64,000 bases of DNA from JANMEB01 sp041745295 (GCA_041745295.1 JBGTJE010000060.1:124001-188000), one strand, 5' to 3'; shown: positions 9,799 through 19,773, counted from the stretch's first letter. The notes: a model not told the origin generated them from the letters alone. Translations and numbers: made by a program.

Positions 9799-10593
9799 AT
9801 GGACATTAACGAGATGGTAAAGAGTGCGATCAATAGCCAAGCTACGGGTCACATCGCGACCGCGTTGGGAACCGACGCGCAAACCGCGTCCAAAGCTGTC
9901 TCGACCGCGCTTCCAACAATCATCGGCGGGTTGGTGAAGCAGGCTTCCAGTCCAAGCGGCGCCTCCAATCTGTACGGCGCGCTCGACAAGGTTGATTCCG
10001 GCATGCTCAACGACTTGGGTTCGGCGCTTTCGGGCGGAAAACTTCAGTCCGTCATTGAATCGGGAACGAAACTATTGCCCACCGTGTTCGGTTCCAATTA
10101 CAGCGCGGTTTTTGGGTCGCTGGGAAAACTCAGCGGGTTGGGTTCCGGCAAGATCGGCCCGCTTTTGGGAATGCTCGTCCCCATCGTCATGGGTGTCTTG
10201 GCCAAAATCAAAAATACGTCCGGTTTGGACCTGGCGGGCTTTAGCCAGCTGCTGATCGACCAAAAGAAACATTTGGCGGGACTGGACAGCGGTTTAGCCG
10301 ATCAATCGGGACTCGGGAATTTGTCCGGCGCGGTGCAACCGGCGATGACATCGGCTGGCAAATCGTTGTCGAAAGTCGCGGAGGCTTCTCGACCCGTCGC
10401 GTCGGCTGGCAGAATGTCGATCTCTGCCTGGTTGATTCCGCTGTTGGCGTTGGCGGCAGCGGCACTGGCACTCTATTTATTTGTGTTTACCAGGGACGGG
10501 GAAGTCGTGCCTGCAAAATACCCGGCGTCGGACACGGCGCCTACCGCCGGACCTTCCGGTCCCGGCAAGGCTCCGGGACAGGTCTTCAAATAG
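9799..10593 (+). CDS. DUF937 (YidB-like) protein with C-terminal membrane anchor
   Basis: A 264-residue protein whose first two thirds match the DUF937 pattern: MDINEMVKSAINSQ at the start, then Gly/Leu-rich helices such as TALPTIIGGLVKQASSP and GPLLGMLVPIVMGVLAKIK. A single membrane helix (WLIPLLALAAAALALYLF, about residues 213-230) is followed by a short polar tail. YidB, the E. coli relative, has been associated with stress and membrane-vesicle phenotypes, but the family has no settled biochemical function. ATG 9799 was chosen over 9796 because AAAAGG is six bases upstream; earlier in-frame codons lie in non-coding-looking sequence. It stands alone after the aminotransferase fusion. Confidence 0.75.
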   Translation: MDINEMVKSAINSQATGHIATALGTDAQTASKAVSTALPTIIGGLVKQASSPSGASNLYGALDKVDSGMLNDLGSALSGGKLQSVIESGTKLLPTVFGSNYSAVFGSLGKLSGLGSGKIGPLLGMLVPIVMGVLAKIKNTSGLDLAGFSQLLIDQKKHLAGLDSGLADQSGLGNLSGAVQPAMTSAGKSLSKVAEASRPVASAGRMSISAWLIPLLALAAAALALYLFVFTRDGEVVPAKYPASDTAPTAGPSGPGKAPGQVFK

Positions 10594-10617
10594 CTTTGCG
10601 TGGGGCCTTCGACCAAC

Positions 10618-13152
10618 TCATTCCTTGGCCTCTTGCACACTTGCGAGTGCCTTCTCTAATTTTTCTTTAGCCGACACACGCGCCTCGACCAGTTTGTCGA
10701 AGTTGGACGGGCGCAAAGACGAGAGGTACTTGGAATAGCGTTCTTTTCTTCCATTCACTGCGTAACGTGTCAATGCGGTTGGATTGGTACGCCATTGGTA
10801 GGCCAGCCCAACGGCATAATCAAGCAATTTGAGATTGCGCTCGCGTTCCCAGGGCACGAGCGCACGGACAATCGAGAGCACGCGTCGGTCAATAGGCATG
10901 GAATTGCCATACCAATCTCCCCGATCTAGAAAAGGAGGGTCATCCGATTCCAAATTTGTTTTCAGACGATGGTAACTCCTAGCGATCGTAAATATGTCTA
11001 GATCCAATCCGGCGTTTGGTTCTGGAATAAGCCCGATGGCATCTTCCAAAAGTGCGGGGTTTATCTTTGTCGATTCGTGATTGGCCCAAACATCTAAGAA
11101 TTCCAAGGCTTGGATTTCAATGAAATTGGCGTTGCGGCGAGTCGCGTCGTCGCCCCAAAGTTTCTTTTGAGCATTCAAGAAACGCTGATTCGTGGCGAGT
11201 CGGATCAGTGAGCGCGCGTAGGCGAGCGACTCCGCGGGATTCGATTCTTTGAGCTTCGCTACCGCTCCAAATAGCAGCCAATTGTAGCCGTGTTGTTCCT
11301 CCTGAAGGTTGTCCGACCAACCAACGACTACACAATCCATTGAATTGAGCTGATCTCGAATCCACTGAATGGTTGGCTCGACCTCTTTGAAAAATCGATA
11401 GGTTGTCTGAGTACTTTCCAGATTGCGTCCGAGCCAATGAAGTGAAGTTGGATCGGTGACCAGCCATTCCGAAAACCAATCCAGATTGGCTTGACCCCTA
11501 CCGACGTTGTACCAGTTGAGCTTCGACATGTCATAATCCGACAACTGCTCACCAAAAACATCATTGGGCAAGATTTTCGACGGCGACTTCACAATCTTGA
11601 CGTCCGGTACGTTTTTCGGTTCGGGGATAAATGTATTAATCAAAGAGGGATTGGGGACGTCGTTCATTCGGTAGATGCCCGTGCCCACGTAAAGTCCTAC
11701 CAAGGCCAATGGGAAAAGGGACCACGAAGCCATTCGCCGAACGCGACTCCAACGTTGCAAGGACCAGGCGGTCGCAAACACGATGGTATACACGACAAGA
11801 AACAGGCAGAGCCCGAAAAAGATGGAATACTTCCCTATCGAAAGTGAAATACTTGCATTTGCGAACACAAATTGAATCGCGCAGGCAAACGTTGCCAAGA
11901 TGATACCGGCAATGTACGCGACTACTTTCTTGGTGGTGTGAAAGCTCGACCAAAGCGATGCAACGCAGCACCATGCGGGCAACATGAATGCAAATTGCAA
12001 GACTAGTCCACCGTCGTAAGGATCTTGCCGGTACAACAGCCCGATGACAATGGCGATTCCGGCGGTAAGCCAGACGATCGATGCGAGCCCAACATATAAG
12101 GCAATCCGTACGGCTGCGACCAACCGCGGCGAGATTCCTTGGTGCGCCAACATCGGTACTCCCCGCAGTTGGCGAGGCGTCCCAAAAGTGATCAGGCCGA
12201 GCGAGCCGGACAACAAGCCGTTAAACAAACTTGCCGCAATCATCAGCCAGAAATAGGGCGGCAATGGATACTGTGTCAGAGTTCTTTGATAGTTTTGCCA
12301 TCGATAACTTGTTGCTAGAGATTCAACGTGTTCGAACCGCGACACGACTAAAAAATAAACTGCTGAGGTCAGCGAGATTCCGATCGCAGCGAGGCAAATC
12401 CAGATGATCGCGCGATTCTCTCGCCAACTCAACCAAAGGACCCGGCCGATATCGCGCGGAATGCGGATCAAACGTTCAATCAGCCAATTCAAAGCATTGG
12501 GTTTGGACTGGACCTCAAAATCATGAAACCATTCGTCGGACTGCGGGATCAGCCGGGCCGTTACAAATCCAAGCGACAATATCCTGGCCAAAACGGCCGC
12601 AATTTGAACGGGATAACTTTTGGAAAGTAATATTTCGAATACGATCGTTATTGACGCGACGATGACGGCCGCCCAAGCGGCCGAGGCGAATGAGCTCCGC
12701 GTACGCATCGAGAAGAACGCAGACCAGAAAAGAGCTTCCAGTCCCCAAAACGCATAGTGAAAATGCCCGGGCGCGGAAAGCAAGCGAGGCCTGAGTTGGA
12801 ATGCCGCAATCCAAACCACCGCGGCGAACAAAATGTAGAACAACAAAAGGCCAATCAAGCCGAATCCCACCTTTGCCCGTAATAGGTCGCGGCTGTTGAT
12901 CGGCAAACGCCGCAGAATGCTAATCGTTCCCGTTTCGTCCTCACTCGCAAAGGCGAATGAACCGCAGGCCAAAGCAAACAACGCCGGCGCGACGAAAATG
13001 AGCGAATCCATCACAACGGCAAGGTTGTAAGGATCAACCAAGACGATCACAGCGATCGCGAACATGAAGCACATCGCAAATAAGGCGAGCCAAATTACGC
13101 CCTGCGTGCGAAGTTCTTTCCAATGGAGGCGAGAGATGGCGATGGATTCCAT
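10618..13152 (-). CDS. ABC-2-type transporter permease with large soluble C-terminus
   Basis: An 844-residue membrane protein. About a dozen hydrophobic segments occupy the first 485 residues, beginning with the ABC-2-permease-like MESIAISRLHWKELRTQG and a first helix WLALFAMCFMFAIAVIVLV. The remaining 350 residues are soluble, without recognisable motifs, and probably face outside. The start at 13152 has GAGG six bases upstream and lies eight bases after the stop of the ATPase gene, so the two are co-translated partners. Substrate is unknown. YtrA-controlled ABC systems in Firmicutes respond to cell-wall-active compounds or acetoin, so export or envelope stress is a reasonable guess. The size is well above a typical ABC-2 permease (about 250-400 residues). 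Confidence 0.8.
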   Translation of the reverse strand: MESIAISRLHWKELRTQGVIWLALFAMCFMFAIAVIVLVDPYNLAVVMDSLIFVAPALFALACGSFAFASEDETGTISILRRLPINSRDLLRAKVGFGLIGLLLFYILFAAVVWIAAFQLRPRLLSAPGHFHYAFWGLEALFWSAFFSMRTRSSFASAAWAAVIVASITIVFEILLSKSYPVQIAAVLARILSLGFVTARLIPQSDEWFHDFEVQSKPNALNWLIERLIRIPRDIGRVLWLSWRENRAIIWICLAAIGISLTSAVYFLVVSRFEHVESLATSYRWQNYQRTLTQYPLPPYFWLMIAASLFNGLLSGSLGLITFGTPRQLRGVPMLAHQGISPRLVAAVRIALYVGLASIVWLTAGIAIVIGLLYRQDPYDGGLVLQFAFMLPAWCCVASLWSSFHTTKKVVAYIAGIILATFACAIQFVFANASISLSIGKYSIFFGLCLFLVVYTIVFATAWSLQRWSRVRRMASWSLFPLALVGLYVGTGIYRMNDVPNPSLINTFIPEPKNVPDVKIVKSPSKILPNDVFGEQLSDYDMSKLNWYNVGRGQANLDWFSEWLVTDPTSLHWLGRNLESTQTTYRFFKEVEPTIQWIRDQLNSMDCVVVGWSDNLQEEQHGYNWLLFGAVAKLKESNPAESLAYARSLIRLATNQRFLNAQKKLWGDDATRRNANFIEIQALEFLDVWANHESTKINPALLEDAIGLIPEPNAGLDLDIFTIARSYHRLKTNLESDDPPFLDRGDWYGNSMPIDRRVLSIVRALVPWERERNLKLLDYAVGLAYQWRTNPTALTRYAVNGRKERYSKYLSSLRPSNFDKLVEARVSAKEKLEKALASVQEAKE

Positions 13153-13160
13153 GGAGAGCC

Positions 13161-14057
13161 TCAAGTCTTGCTGCGACGCAAATAGGCCAAGTATATGTCT
13201 TCCAAGGAAGGCGATGATTCCTCGACCTGGAGAACGCCAGAACTTTGGCGGAGTGAGTCGACAATGTTCGGTGCAACGCCGCGAAGCATCAGCGACCATT
13301 GCCGCCCGCGATGTTCACTGGAGATCAAATGGCCATTGAACTGCGGAGCTTGAATGGATTCCGATTCGCAGGTGACCATGAAATGCCGTGTCGCGGCTTT
13401 GAGTTTGTCGAGCGGATCGACGGTTAATAGGCGCCCTTGCGAGAGAACCGCGACATGATCGGCAATCCGTTCGACTTCACTGATTTGGTGGCTGGAAATG
13501 AGCACCGAACGGCCGGCCGCGGCGAGATCGACCATGCTGTCGAGAAAATCTCGGCGGACCATCGTGTCCAGTCCTGACGTCGGCTCATCCAGCACGAGGA
13601 CTTTGGGATCCGGAGCCAACGCCATCGCCAGGGCGACCTTGGCGTACATCCCTTTGGAAAGAGTGCCGATGCGTTGGCCGGCGTCGAGACCGAACTTGCG
13701 AATGAACTGCGAGTAATTCTCGATGACCGCTTGATGATCTTGGTAAAAGCCACCGATAAACCAACCCAGTTCCTGAATCGTCATCCAATCGTAGAGTACC
13801 GGGCGATCGGGAACGTACCCGACTGAACGCCGGATTTTGAGGCCTTGACGGACGCTATCCATATCGAGCACAGAGGAACGCCCCGCCGACGCGCGCTCTA
13901 GCCCCAGCAGGATGCGAATTGCGGTCGATTTGCCCGCGCCGTTTTCCCCGAGTAGCGCGAACACGGCGCCTTCGGGGACGCTGAGCGAAAAATCGTCGAG
14001 AGCTTGCGTGCTACCGAATCGCTTGGAGACGTTTTGAAACTCGATGACGGCGTTCAT
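13161..14057 (-). CDS. ABC transporter ATP-binding protein
   Basis: A 298-residue ABC ATPase that energises the permease encoded next to it. Walker A is GENGAGKST (about residue 40), the signature is the variant LSKGMYAKVALAMALAP, and Walker B is KVLVLDEPTSGLD, followed by the switch histidine in VLISSHQISEVE. The C-terminal 90 residues (TCESESIQAPQF onward) are the regulatory extension often seen in CcmA-type exporter ATPases. Its ATG overlaps the stop of the GntR gene (ATGA, four bases), with AGGGGAG upstream in the GntR coding end. Regulator, ATPase and permease therefore form one operon. Confidence 0.93.
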   Translation of the reverse strand: MNAVIEFQNVSKRFGSTQALDDFSLSVPEGAVFALLGENGAGKSTAIRILLGLERASAGRSSVLDMDSVRQGLKIRRSVGYVPDRPVLYDWMTIQELGWFIGGFYQDHQAVIENYSQFIRKFGLDAGQRIGTLSKGMYAKVALAMALAPDPKVLVLDEPTSGLDTMVRRDFLDSMVDLAAAGRSVLISSHQISEVERIADHVAVLSQGRLLTVDPLDKLKAATRHFMVTCESESIQAPQFNGHLISSEHRGRQWSLMLRGVAPNIVDSLRQSSGVLQVEESSPSLEDIYLAYLRRSKT

Positions 14058-14449
14058 GCGCGGCTCCCCTTGGCAAAAGCGGTTCCCAGTTCTTCGCTGC
14101 ACATTTCCTGCAATTCGACTTTGGTCAACCCGGCGCGACGAGCTTCACCCAATACGTTATTGAGCCGGTGCCGCACAAGACGCAGGCGTTCCTTGGCGCA
14201 TTTTCCGACGGCAAAGTCGGTGATCGCCATCCCGGTCCCGCGTACCGTTTCCAGGATGCGCTCCTGCTGGAGCTGCTGGTAGGCGCGGACAACGGTGTTG
14301 GGATTGACGGACAATTGTTTGGCGAGTTCGCGTACCGAGGGGACGAGATCGCCCGCTTGAAGCGCTTGTCCGGCGACGGCGAAGATGACCTGTCGGGAGA
14401 GTTGTTCGTAGATCGCGATGCCGTTGGACGGATCGACTTTGAAGAACAT
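14054..14449 (-). CDS. GntR-family (YtrA-type) transcriptional regulator
   Basis: A 131-residue repressor of the short YtrA subfamily: a GntR winged helix (AIYEQLSRQVIFAVAGQALQ, then VPSVRELAKQLSVNPNTVVRAYQQL, core PSVRELAKQLSVNPNTVVRA, and the wing GTGMAI) and only a short helical C-terminal dimerisation region. YtrA-type proteins are usually the first gene of an ABC-transporter operon and repress it, released by a small effector or drug. Here it leads the ATPase and permease genes, with a near-perfect inverted repeat immediately upstream (14463-14482). Start ATG 14449 has AGGA about ten bases before it. Confidence 0.9.
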   Translation of the reverse strand: MFFKVDPSNGIAIYEQLSRQVIFAVAGQALQAGDLVPSVRELAKQLSVNPNTVVRAYQQLQQERILETVRGTGMAITDFAVGKCAKERLRLVRHRLNNVLGEARRAGLTKVELQEMCSEELGTAFAKGSRA

Positions 14450-14462
14450 GGCAAAGGTCCTC

Positions 14463-14482
14463 TGTACTAGATCACTAGTACA
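14463..14482. promoter_or_regulatory. Probable operator for the GntR/ABC operon
   Basis: An inverted repeat with two perfect 8-bp arms (TGTACTAG and CTAGTACA) around four bases, ending 14 bases before the regulator's start codon. GntR proteins bind as dimers to such sites, and YtrA-type operons are typically autorepressed, so this is the likely binding site. The symmetry is seen in the sequence; binding is inferred. Confidence 0.7.
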
Positions 14483-14569
14483 ATAGACCAGGCGGGCAGC
14501 GTTGGCAAGAGCGCGGGGAAGTTTTTTCTAATCTTCGATTCGCCTAAGAATCCTAAAGATAAACCGGCA

Positions 14570-15658
14570 CTACGGCGCGAAGACGGGGACCAAATTCAGC
14601 GGAATCTGCAGGATGATGCAGGCCATCGCGGTGCCGAATTCCTCGCACGCCTCGGCAGCGGTCCAAGCCCCGCTTTCACTCTGCCGGCCGACCAACTCGT
14701 CGCGAATCGCTGGATACCAATCGTTCCAGTATTTGCCACCGGCGTGCCACATGGCTTGGATCGCATAGTAGTGCGAATAGAAGTAGTGCCCGTAGCCGTC
14801 CCCCTCGCTGCGATTAGAAGCCAGGAATTTTAGCGCCTTTTCGATCGCTTCGCCTTCGTAAATGTTCGCGCTATAGAGCGACGTCACGCCGGCGGCGGTC
14901 ATGGCAAACGTCGAATGGCCCCCTTCGAGCGTGTAGCGAAAGCTGCCGTTAGTGTTTTGGCTCTTCTGCACGTATTCGATGCACTTGGTTCGCACGTCTT
15001 CCGGGACTTCGATTCCGGCATCGCGCGCCGCGCGCAGTCCCATGATCTGGCAGACGGTAATCGACAGGTCCGCATCCGATTTGATCGGCTGATAGCGCCA
15101 ACCCCCTTGGGTGTTTTGACACCTACAAGTGAGTTGCACAGCGCGGCGAAGTTTCTCGCCGATTTCCGCCTTTTGCGTCATTCCATACGCTTCGGCAAGA
15201 AACAGCATCGCAAAGCCGTGCCCGTACATGTTTTCGTGGACCTGATTATCGGTTCGCGCAATGTACCCCGTCGCGCCGACGTTCCGAAGCAACAACTCGA
15301 CGCAAGCTTCGACGTTCTTGCCGTATTTGCCTTCGTTGGGTGAATGTCCGCCGCACATAAAACCCAATCCGGCGAGCGCCGTTGTGGCCACTCCGGCCGC
15401 GTAACCGCTCTGCCCAAACGCGCCTTGATTCGGCCCGGACTTGACCTGGCGCCGTGCCAGAAATTCCAAGCCTCGATCGATCGCTCGTTGGGTCTTGGCA
15501 TCGATCAATTCAGCCGGCGTTTTCTCGTCCTTGGATGCTTTGCGATCGACGCCCCACAGCACCGGGGCGACGCCGCTGCCCGCCGCCAGGGCCAATCCGG
15601 TTGTCAGGAAACTTCGGCGGTCGCAATTCATTCGCGATTTTCGTGGGTCATATTCCAT
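14570..15658 (-). CDS. Prenyltransferase/squalene-oxidase-repeat protein, probable Tat export
   Basis: A protein of about 360 residues with the alpha/alpha-toroid repeats of the terpene cyclase/prenyltransferase/alpha-2-macroglobulin fold, e.g. CQNTQGGWRYQP, QNTNGSFRYTLEGGHSTFAM and RQSESGAWTAAEACEEFGTAM (QxxxGxW-type repeats). The N-terminus DRRSFLTTGLALAAGSG looks like a Tat-type signal. No DXDD or DDXXD cyclase acid motif is evident, so cyclisation is not claimed; many planctomycete homologues are unassigned. The start is uncertain: ATG 15658 or ATG 15631 (MNCDRRSF) are both in frame and neither has a strong ribosome site. It stands alone between the GntR operon and nadE. Confidence 0.75.
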   Translation of the reverse strand: MEYDPRKSRMNCDRRSFLTTGLALAAGSGVAPVLWGVDRKASKDEKTPAELIDAKTQRAIDRGLEFLARRQVKSGPNQGAFGQSGYAAGVATTALAGLGFMCGGHSPNEGKYGKNVEACVELLLRNVGATGYIARTDNQVHENMYGHGFAMLFLAEAYGMTQKAEIGEKLRRAVQLTCRCQNTQGGWRYQPIKSDADLSITVCQIMGLRAARDAGIEVPEDVRTKCIEYVQKSQNTNGSFRYTLEGGHSTFAMTAAGVTSLYSANIYEGEAIEKALKFLASNRSEGDGYGHYFYSHYYAIQAMWHAGGKYWNDWYPAIRDELVGRQSESGAWTAAEACEEFGTAMACIILQIPLNLVPVFAP

Positions 15659-15860
15659 TCGATGCTCGGTTGGTATGACTGCAGGTTTCTAAGTCGTGCC
15701 TTGTGCAAATCGTCCGGGAAGATTTTGTTCTTCAAGTGAATCGTACGGCGACAATTCCAAGTCGTCTACATTCTACTTGATCGATCGCTTTTCGTTGAAC
15801 GAACTTTATTCCGTTTCGGCGTCCTGAAAATGGAATAAATTCCGTTCTCCGCTATTCCGC

Positions 15861-17852
15861 TTAGTCTTCCGATCGAGAGGCTCGCTCAAGCTGTTCGATT
15901 TCATACTCATATCCTCCCGAAAGAATCGGAAATCGGCACCAACTTCGTGGATCGAGGTTTTCATCATCCAAATGAAATGACGGGGCGTAGCGCTCGCGCT
16001 TCCATTGATTTCGGCACCACAGCCGGAAAAATCGCACGATCCATTGGGCTAATTGTTGGGGCGAAGTTTGGGCAAATCCGATTCGCAAGTGTTCGAAAAT
16101 CTCGAGCGGCGTCTTCTTATCGCGAATCGCTAGTCGCTCAATCGCGTCGAGCACTTCGTAGGGCATCAGATCGCCTTCATCCGTTTGATGAAAGTCCGGT
16201 GGCCGAAGTTCCGCGGTGGGTTGTTGAACATTGATGGCCCGAAGGGCCGGAAACGGGCCGATTCCGGCAGGTCCAATCGACTCCATCCATTGCAACCATT
16301 TCAACAAAAAGGCTTTGTCAATTCCGGCAATGGGCGAAAGACCCCCGCTGGTATCCCCATCCATTGTGGCGTATCCAACAGCTGCTTCGCTTCGGTTGCT
16401 GGTCGCCAACAGTAACGCCCCGCGCAGGTTGGCGAGCATCCAAACTCCAGGCGAGCGAACGCGGGCTTGGATATTCTGAAGCGCAATATCGTCGGTCTTC
16501 CACTCGAGCGGTCGCCCGATTGCGCCGGAAACCATGCTAACGTAGTCTTGAACCAACCCGTCGACGTCGAATTCCAAATGATCGGAGCCGATGGCGGATG
16601 CAACTTGTCGCGCGGCCTGCTCGGTGATTGGTCCGCTATTGCGCGTGCGTTGATAGACGGTCGTGATCATCGCGTGCGTCGCGTCTGCCAGGCTGGAAGG
16701 TTGGGCCGATTTCGATGTCCAAATCCGCGCCAGAACTTGAGCAAAACCCATTTCATGAACCGCAAAACGCAGCATCAAGCTGGAGAGCAAGGCAACCGCG
16801 GCGGAATCCGCGCCCCCGCTCAGCGAAATGACCACGCCGCTCGAACGGCTCTTGCGCACGTAATCGAACAACCCCAAGGAGACGGCTCGCGTAAATTCTT
16901 CTTCCTTGACCGCTGGCCCGCTTTCCCAAGCCGCCTCGACAACCGCGGATGCATGCAATTCGATCCTAGGGAATTGAAACGGGATGCGCACAATATCGGT
17001 CTCGTCGCCATCGACATCCGGTTCAAAACTACCCGATTGCGATCGCGCCATGCGGGTTGCGTCGACATCGACTGTCGCCGAGGTGAGCTGCACGTCGTCA
17101 TACGTGAATCGAGGACCGACCGCGACCAATTTGCCGCCGTGCGCGATCATCGCGTCACCGTCGTAAATCGTCCGCCCTGCTTCGTTTCCCACAAGATTGG
17201 TATAGCAGTAGGTGACGTAAAACGCCCGGGATCCTTCCATCACGAATCGACGGCGGACTTGGTGTTTGCCGAACGCGAAATGACTGGCGCTGGGATTGAG
17301 GAGGATATCCGCCCCGCGGGCGGCTAAGCCCGATCCGGGCCGGGAGCCGACCCACGCGTCCTCACAAATCTCGAACCCGATCTTGACCGAACCGACGTCG
17401 AAGAGCAAATCCCCGATGGGATGTGACTTGCCGTCGACGTCAGTGGTCGCATGCACGCCGTCGGGCCATCGTTTGAACCATCGCGGCTCGTAGTGAATGC
17501 CGTCTCCTGCCAAGTGTTTCTTGGCGACAAACCCCACAATCTGCCGATCAACTAACAGCGCGGCGACGTTAAACAAGCCGCCGGCGTAATGTAGCGGGAG
17601 GCCGACGGATACGCAGATTCCTTGGGTCTGTTGGGCGATATCGTGTAGCATTTCCAGCGAAGTCTCTTGCAAACCCCGCGAATGAAACGCGTCCTCGCAG
17701 CCGTAGCCGGAGATGCACAATTCGGGCAAGACTAGCACCGAGACGCGCTGTTGCCGAGCGGCTTCAATCGCCGCCACGATATGAGACTTGTTGCGCAGCC
17801 AATCCAAAGGAGTCTGGTTGAGGACACCCGCCGCGACTTTGATTAACTTCAT
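15861..17852 (-). CDS. nadE: Glutamine-dependent NAD+ synthetase
   Basis: A 663-residue two-domain enzyme making NAD+ from deamido-NAD+, ATP and glutamine-derived ammonia. The N-terminal nitrilase-like glutaminase has the Glu-Lys-Cys triad in LVLPELCISGYG, AKKHLAGDG and GFEICEDAW. The C-terminal synthetase has the P-loop-like SLSGGADSAAVALL and ATSNRSEAAVGYATMDGDTS. This is the long form also found in eukaryotes and many bacteria. ATG 17852 (MKLIKVAAG) matches the usual N-terminus; ATG 17861 is three codons earlier and equally possible. No neighbour has an obvious NAD role. Confidence 0.95.
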   Translation of the reverse strand: MKLIKVAAGVLNQTPLDWLRNKSHIVAAIEAARQQRVSVLVLPELCISGYGCEDAFHSRGLQETSLEMLHDIAQQTQGICVSVGLPLHYAGGLFNVAALLVDRQIVGFVAKKHLAGDGIHYEPRWFKRWPDGVHATTDVDGKSHPIGDLLFDVGSVKIGFEICEDAWVGSRPGSGLAARGADILLNPSASHFAFGKHQVRRRFVMEGSRAFYVTYCYTNLVGNEAGRTIYDGDAMIAHGGKLVAVGPRFTYDDVQLTSATVDVDATRMARSQSGSFEPDVDGDETDIVRIPFQFPRIELHASAVVEAAWESGPAVKEEEFTRAVSLGLFDYVRKSRSSGVVISLSGGADSAAVALLSSLMLRFAVHEMGFAQVLARIWTSKSAQPSSLADATHAMITTVYQRTRNSGPITEQAARQVASAIGSDHLEFDVDGLVQDYVSMVSGAIGRPLEWKTDDIALQNIQARVRSPGVWMLANLRGALLLATSNRSEAAVGYATMDGDTSGGLSPIAGIDKAFLLKWLQWMESIGPAGIGPFPALRAINVQQPTAELRPPDFHQTDEGDLMPYEVLDAIERLAIRDKKTPLEIFEHLRIGFAQTSPQQLAQWIVRFFRLWCRNQWKRERYAPSFHLDDENLDPRSWCRFPILSGGYEYEIEQLERASRSED

Positions 17853-18059
17853 GAGCAGCATTCTAGTTCAATCAATATACTTCGAACACGCCCGATTGGT
17901 TCTCGCAAGTCCAACGCGTCGCGCCCCCAATGCTTTTGATTTCCAAGAGAATACGCTAAGCTTTGTCTCAGGCGCGCGCATTGTCCCAACAAAGGCAACA
18001 TCCCACATATAGACGGTGATAATGCAATAGCATAAGGCCGTCGCGAATTGAGGGGTCGG

Positions 18060-19757
18060 GTGGCAAAGTCAACGGATTCATTCAGCTTCGAATGCCCGCG
18101 CTGTCAAACCATGATCACGGTGGGCGCCGAGGCATCGGGGCAAACGCTTCAGTGCAAAAATTGCAGCGGCAATCTGGTTGTTCCCGGATCCAGCGCGACG
18201 CTCCCAGATGCATTCGAAAACCTGTTTGCGATCGAGGGCGATTCTCCGGATGCTCAACCCACGGCGACTCGCCGCGAAAACGTGGATCGCGAAAAGCAAC
18301 CCGACGGCGAACGCGCGGAAGTCGTGCCCATGGCGACCGAGTCGGAGACCGATATCACCGCTTGGGACTTGATGGCAGACCTCGAAGCGAACTCTCACAA
18401 ACTTGAGGCGAGCGCGGATCCATTTGCTGCCGACGATAACGCGCCACTTCGATTGGACGATATCACCGGCGGGCCGGATATTCCCGATCAGTTCCGGATC
18501 AAATGTCCAGTCTGCGACAGTGTAATGTTTGCCTCCTCGACGTTGATCGGCCATCAAATCCAATGCTCCGATTGTTTTACCATGATCGACGTCGTGGTGC
18601 CAACAAAACCGGCTTCAACGAAACCGGAATCGCTCGATCGATCGCTGCATAAATCCCCTGCTGAATCGCTAACCGCGTTTCCAGAATTGGGACCGGATGC
18701 GGGGCAAGAGCCGATCGGAGACGATTACGGGCTTGCCTCGGCGACCGAGGATATGTTGAAGCCCCGTGCCGAGACACTTTCGCCTGAGCTGATGGACTTG
18801 GTCAGCAGATCGTATCCGGCTTCCAGTGCTGCGGACACTGCCGCTCCGGCGGCGCCGACAGCACGTGCGATGTCGTCATCGACGGCGCCGACGCCGGTCA
18901 CTGGCCTCGCGACGCTGCCGCCAACCCCCAAGTTCACGAAGCCTGTTCCAGGGGCAGCCGAATTGCCTTACGTCGCGCCCCCGCTGCCGCCGATGGAGCG
19001 TCTCACCGTTTCCGAGTCATTCAAATGGCCGGAGCAGTTTCTCAATATCTTTAGGGATCTGAATGCCCTGCAATTCGCCGGAATCATCGCCATTATCCTG
19101 TCCTTGGGATATATCGTCAGCGACTTCGGCTTGTACCTCTGGCGTTATACAGAAAACGACGCCTTTCAATACCGTATTTTCGGCGCGGGTGTACTTGGAA
19201 TTGCCGGGGGCATGCATTTTGTAGCGATGCTGCTAAGTGGCGTCATGGTCAATCAAGCGGTCGAGGGCGCGGCGCACAAACGGAATGTTTTCCATCCGCC
19301 GGAACTCGGAGTGATGGAATTGAGCTCTAGTTTTCTGGTGGTGGGGGTGAGCTTTTGGGCGGGCATGCTCCCCGGCGTTGTGTTGGGCCAGTTGTTTTGG
19401 GGCGCGACAAGTCAGTGGTGGATGACATACGTCGTGGCGTTTGGTACGGCCTTTCTCCTCGCCCCGATTGGGATTCTGGGCGCGTATTACAATGGCTCCG
19501 CGCTTCAAATCGTGTCGTCGGAGGTTTTTCAGTCGGTCCGCCATCAAACCGCAGGATGGATTCGGTTTTACAGTTGGATGGGGCTGTGGATTTTATTGTT
19601 TTGTTTGGCTTGGATGTTGCGGGTAATCCCCCCGACATTTGTCGGGAGCACGCTGTGCGGCATCGTTCAGGCCGCTAGTTTATTGCTGATGGGACGCACG
19701 ATTGGCTTACTGGCTCAGGCCTTTATTAATTTCTGGATTGACGCGGACGAGGACTAG
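18060..19757 (+). CDS. Double zinc-ribbon, six-helix membrane protein
   Basis: A 565-residue protein. Two CxxC...CxxC ribbons (FECPRCQTMITV...LQCKNCSG near residue 10 and IKCPVCDSVMFA...IQCSDC near 145) flank a low-complexity linker. A Pro/Ala-rich stretch follows (about 255-315), then six membrane helices in the C-terminal 250 residues, e.g. FAGIIAIILSLGYIVSDFGL and FLVVGVSFWAGMLPGVVLG. The membrane part resembles Yip1-type domains only loosely. GTG 18060 is preferred because GAGGGG lies 4-6 bases upstream; the TTG at 18048 sits within that site. No catalytic residues are recognised. It shares its ribbon-plus-membrane plan with the genes at 29460 and 59433. Confidence 0.7.
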   Translation: MAKSTDSFSFECPRCQTMITVGAEASGQTLQCKNCSGNLVVPGSSATLPDAFENLFAIEGDSPDAQPTATRRENVDREKQPDGERAEVVPMATESETDITAWDLMADLEANSHKLEASADPFAADDNAPLRLDDITGGPDIPDQFRIKCPVCDSVMFASSTLIGHQIQCSDCFTMIDVVVPTKPASTKPESLDRSLHKSPAESLTAFPELGPDAGQEPIGDDYGLASATEDMLKPRAETLSPELMDLVSRSYPASSAADTAAPAAPTARAMSSSTAPTPVTGLATLPPTPKFTKPVPGAAELPYVAPPLPPMERLTVSESFKWPEQFLNIFRDLNALQFAGIIAIILSLGYIVSDFGLYLWRYTENDAFQYRIFGAGVLGIAGGMHFVAMLLSGVMVNQAVEGAAHKRNVFHPPELGVMELSSSFLVVGVSFWAGMLPGVVLGQLFWGATSQWWMTYVVAFGTAFLLAPIGILGAYYNGSALQIVSSEVFQSVRHQTAGWIRFYSWMGLWILLFCLAWMLRVIPPTFVGSTLCGIVQAASLLLMGRTIGLLAQAFINFWIDADED

Positions 19758-19773
19758 GCCCTGTTCAAACAAT

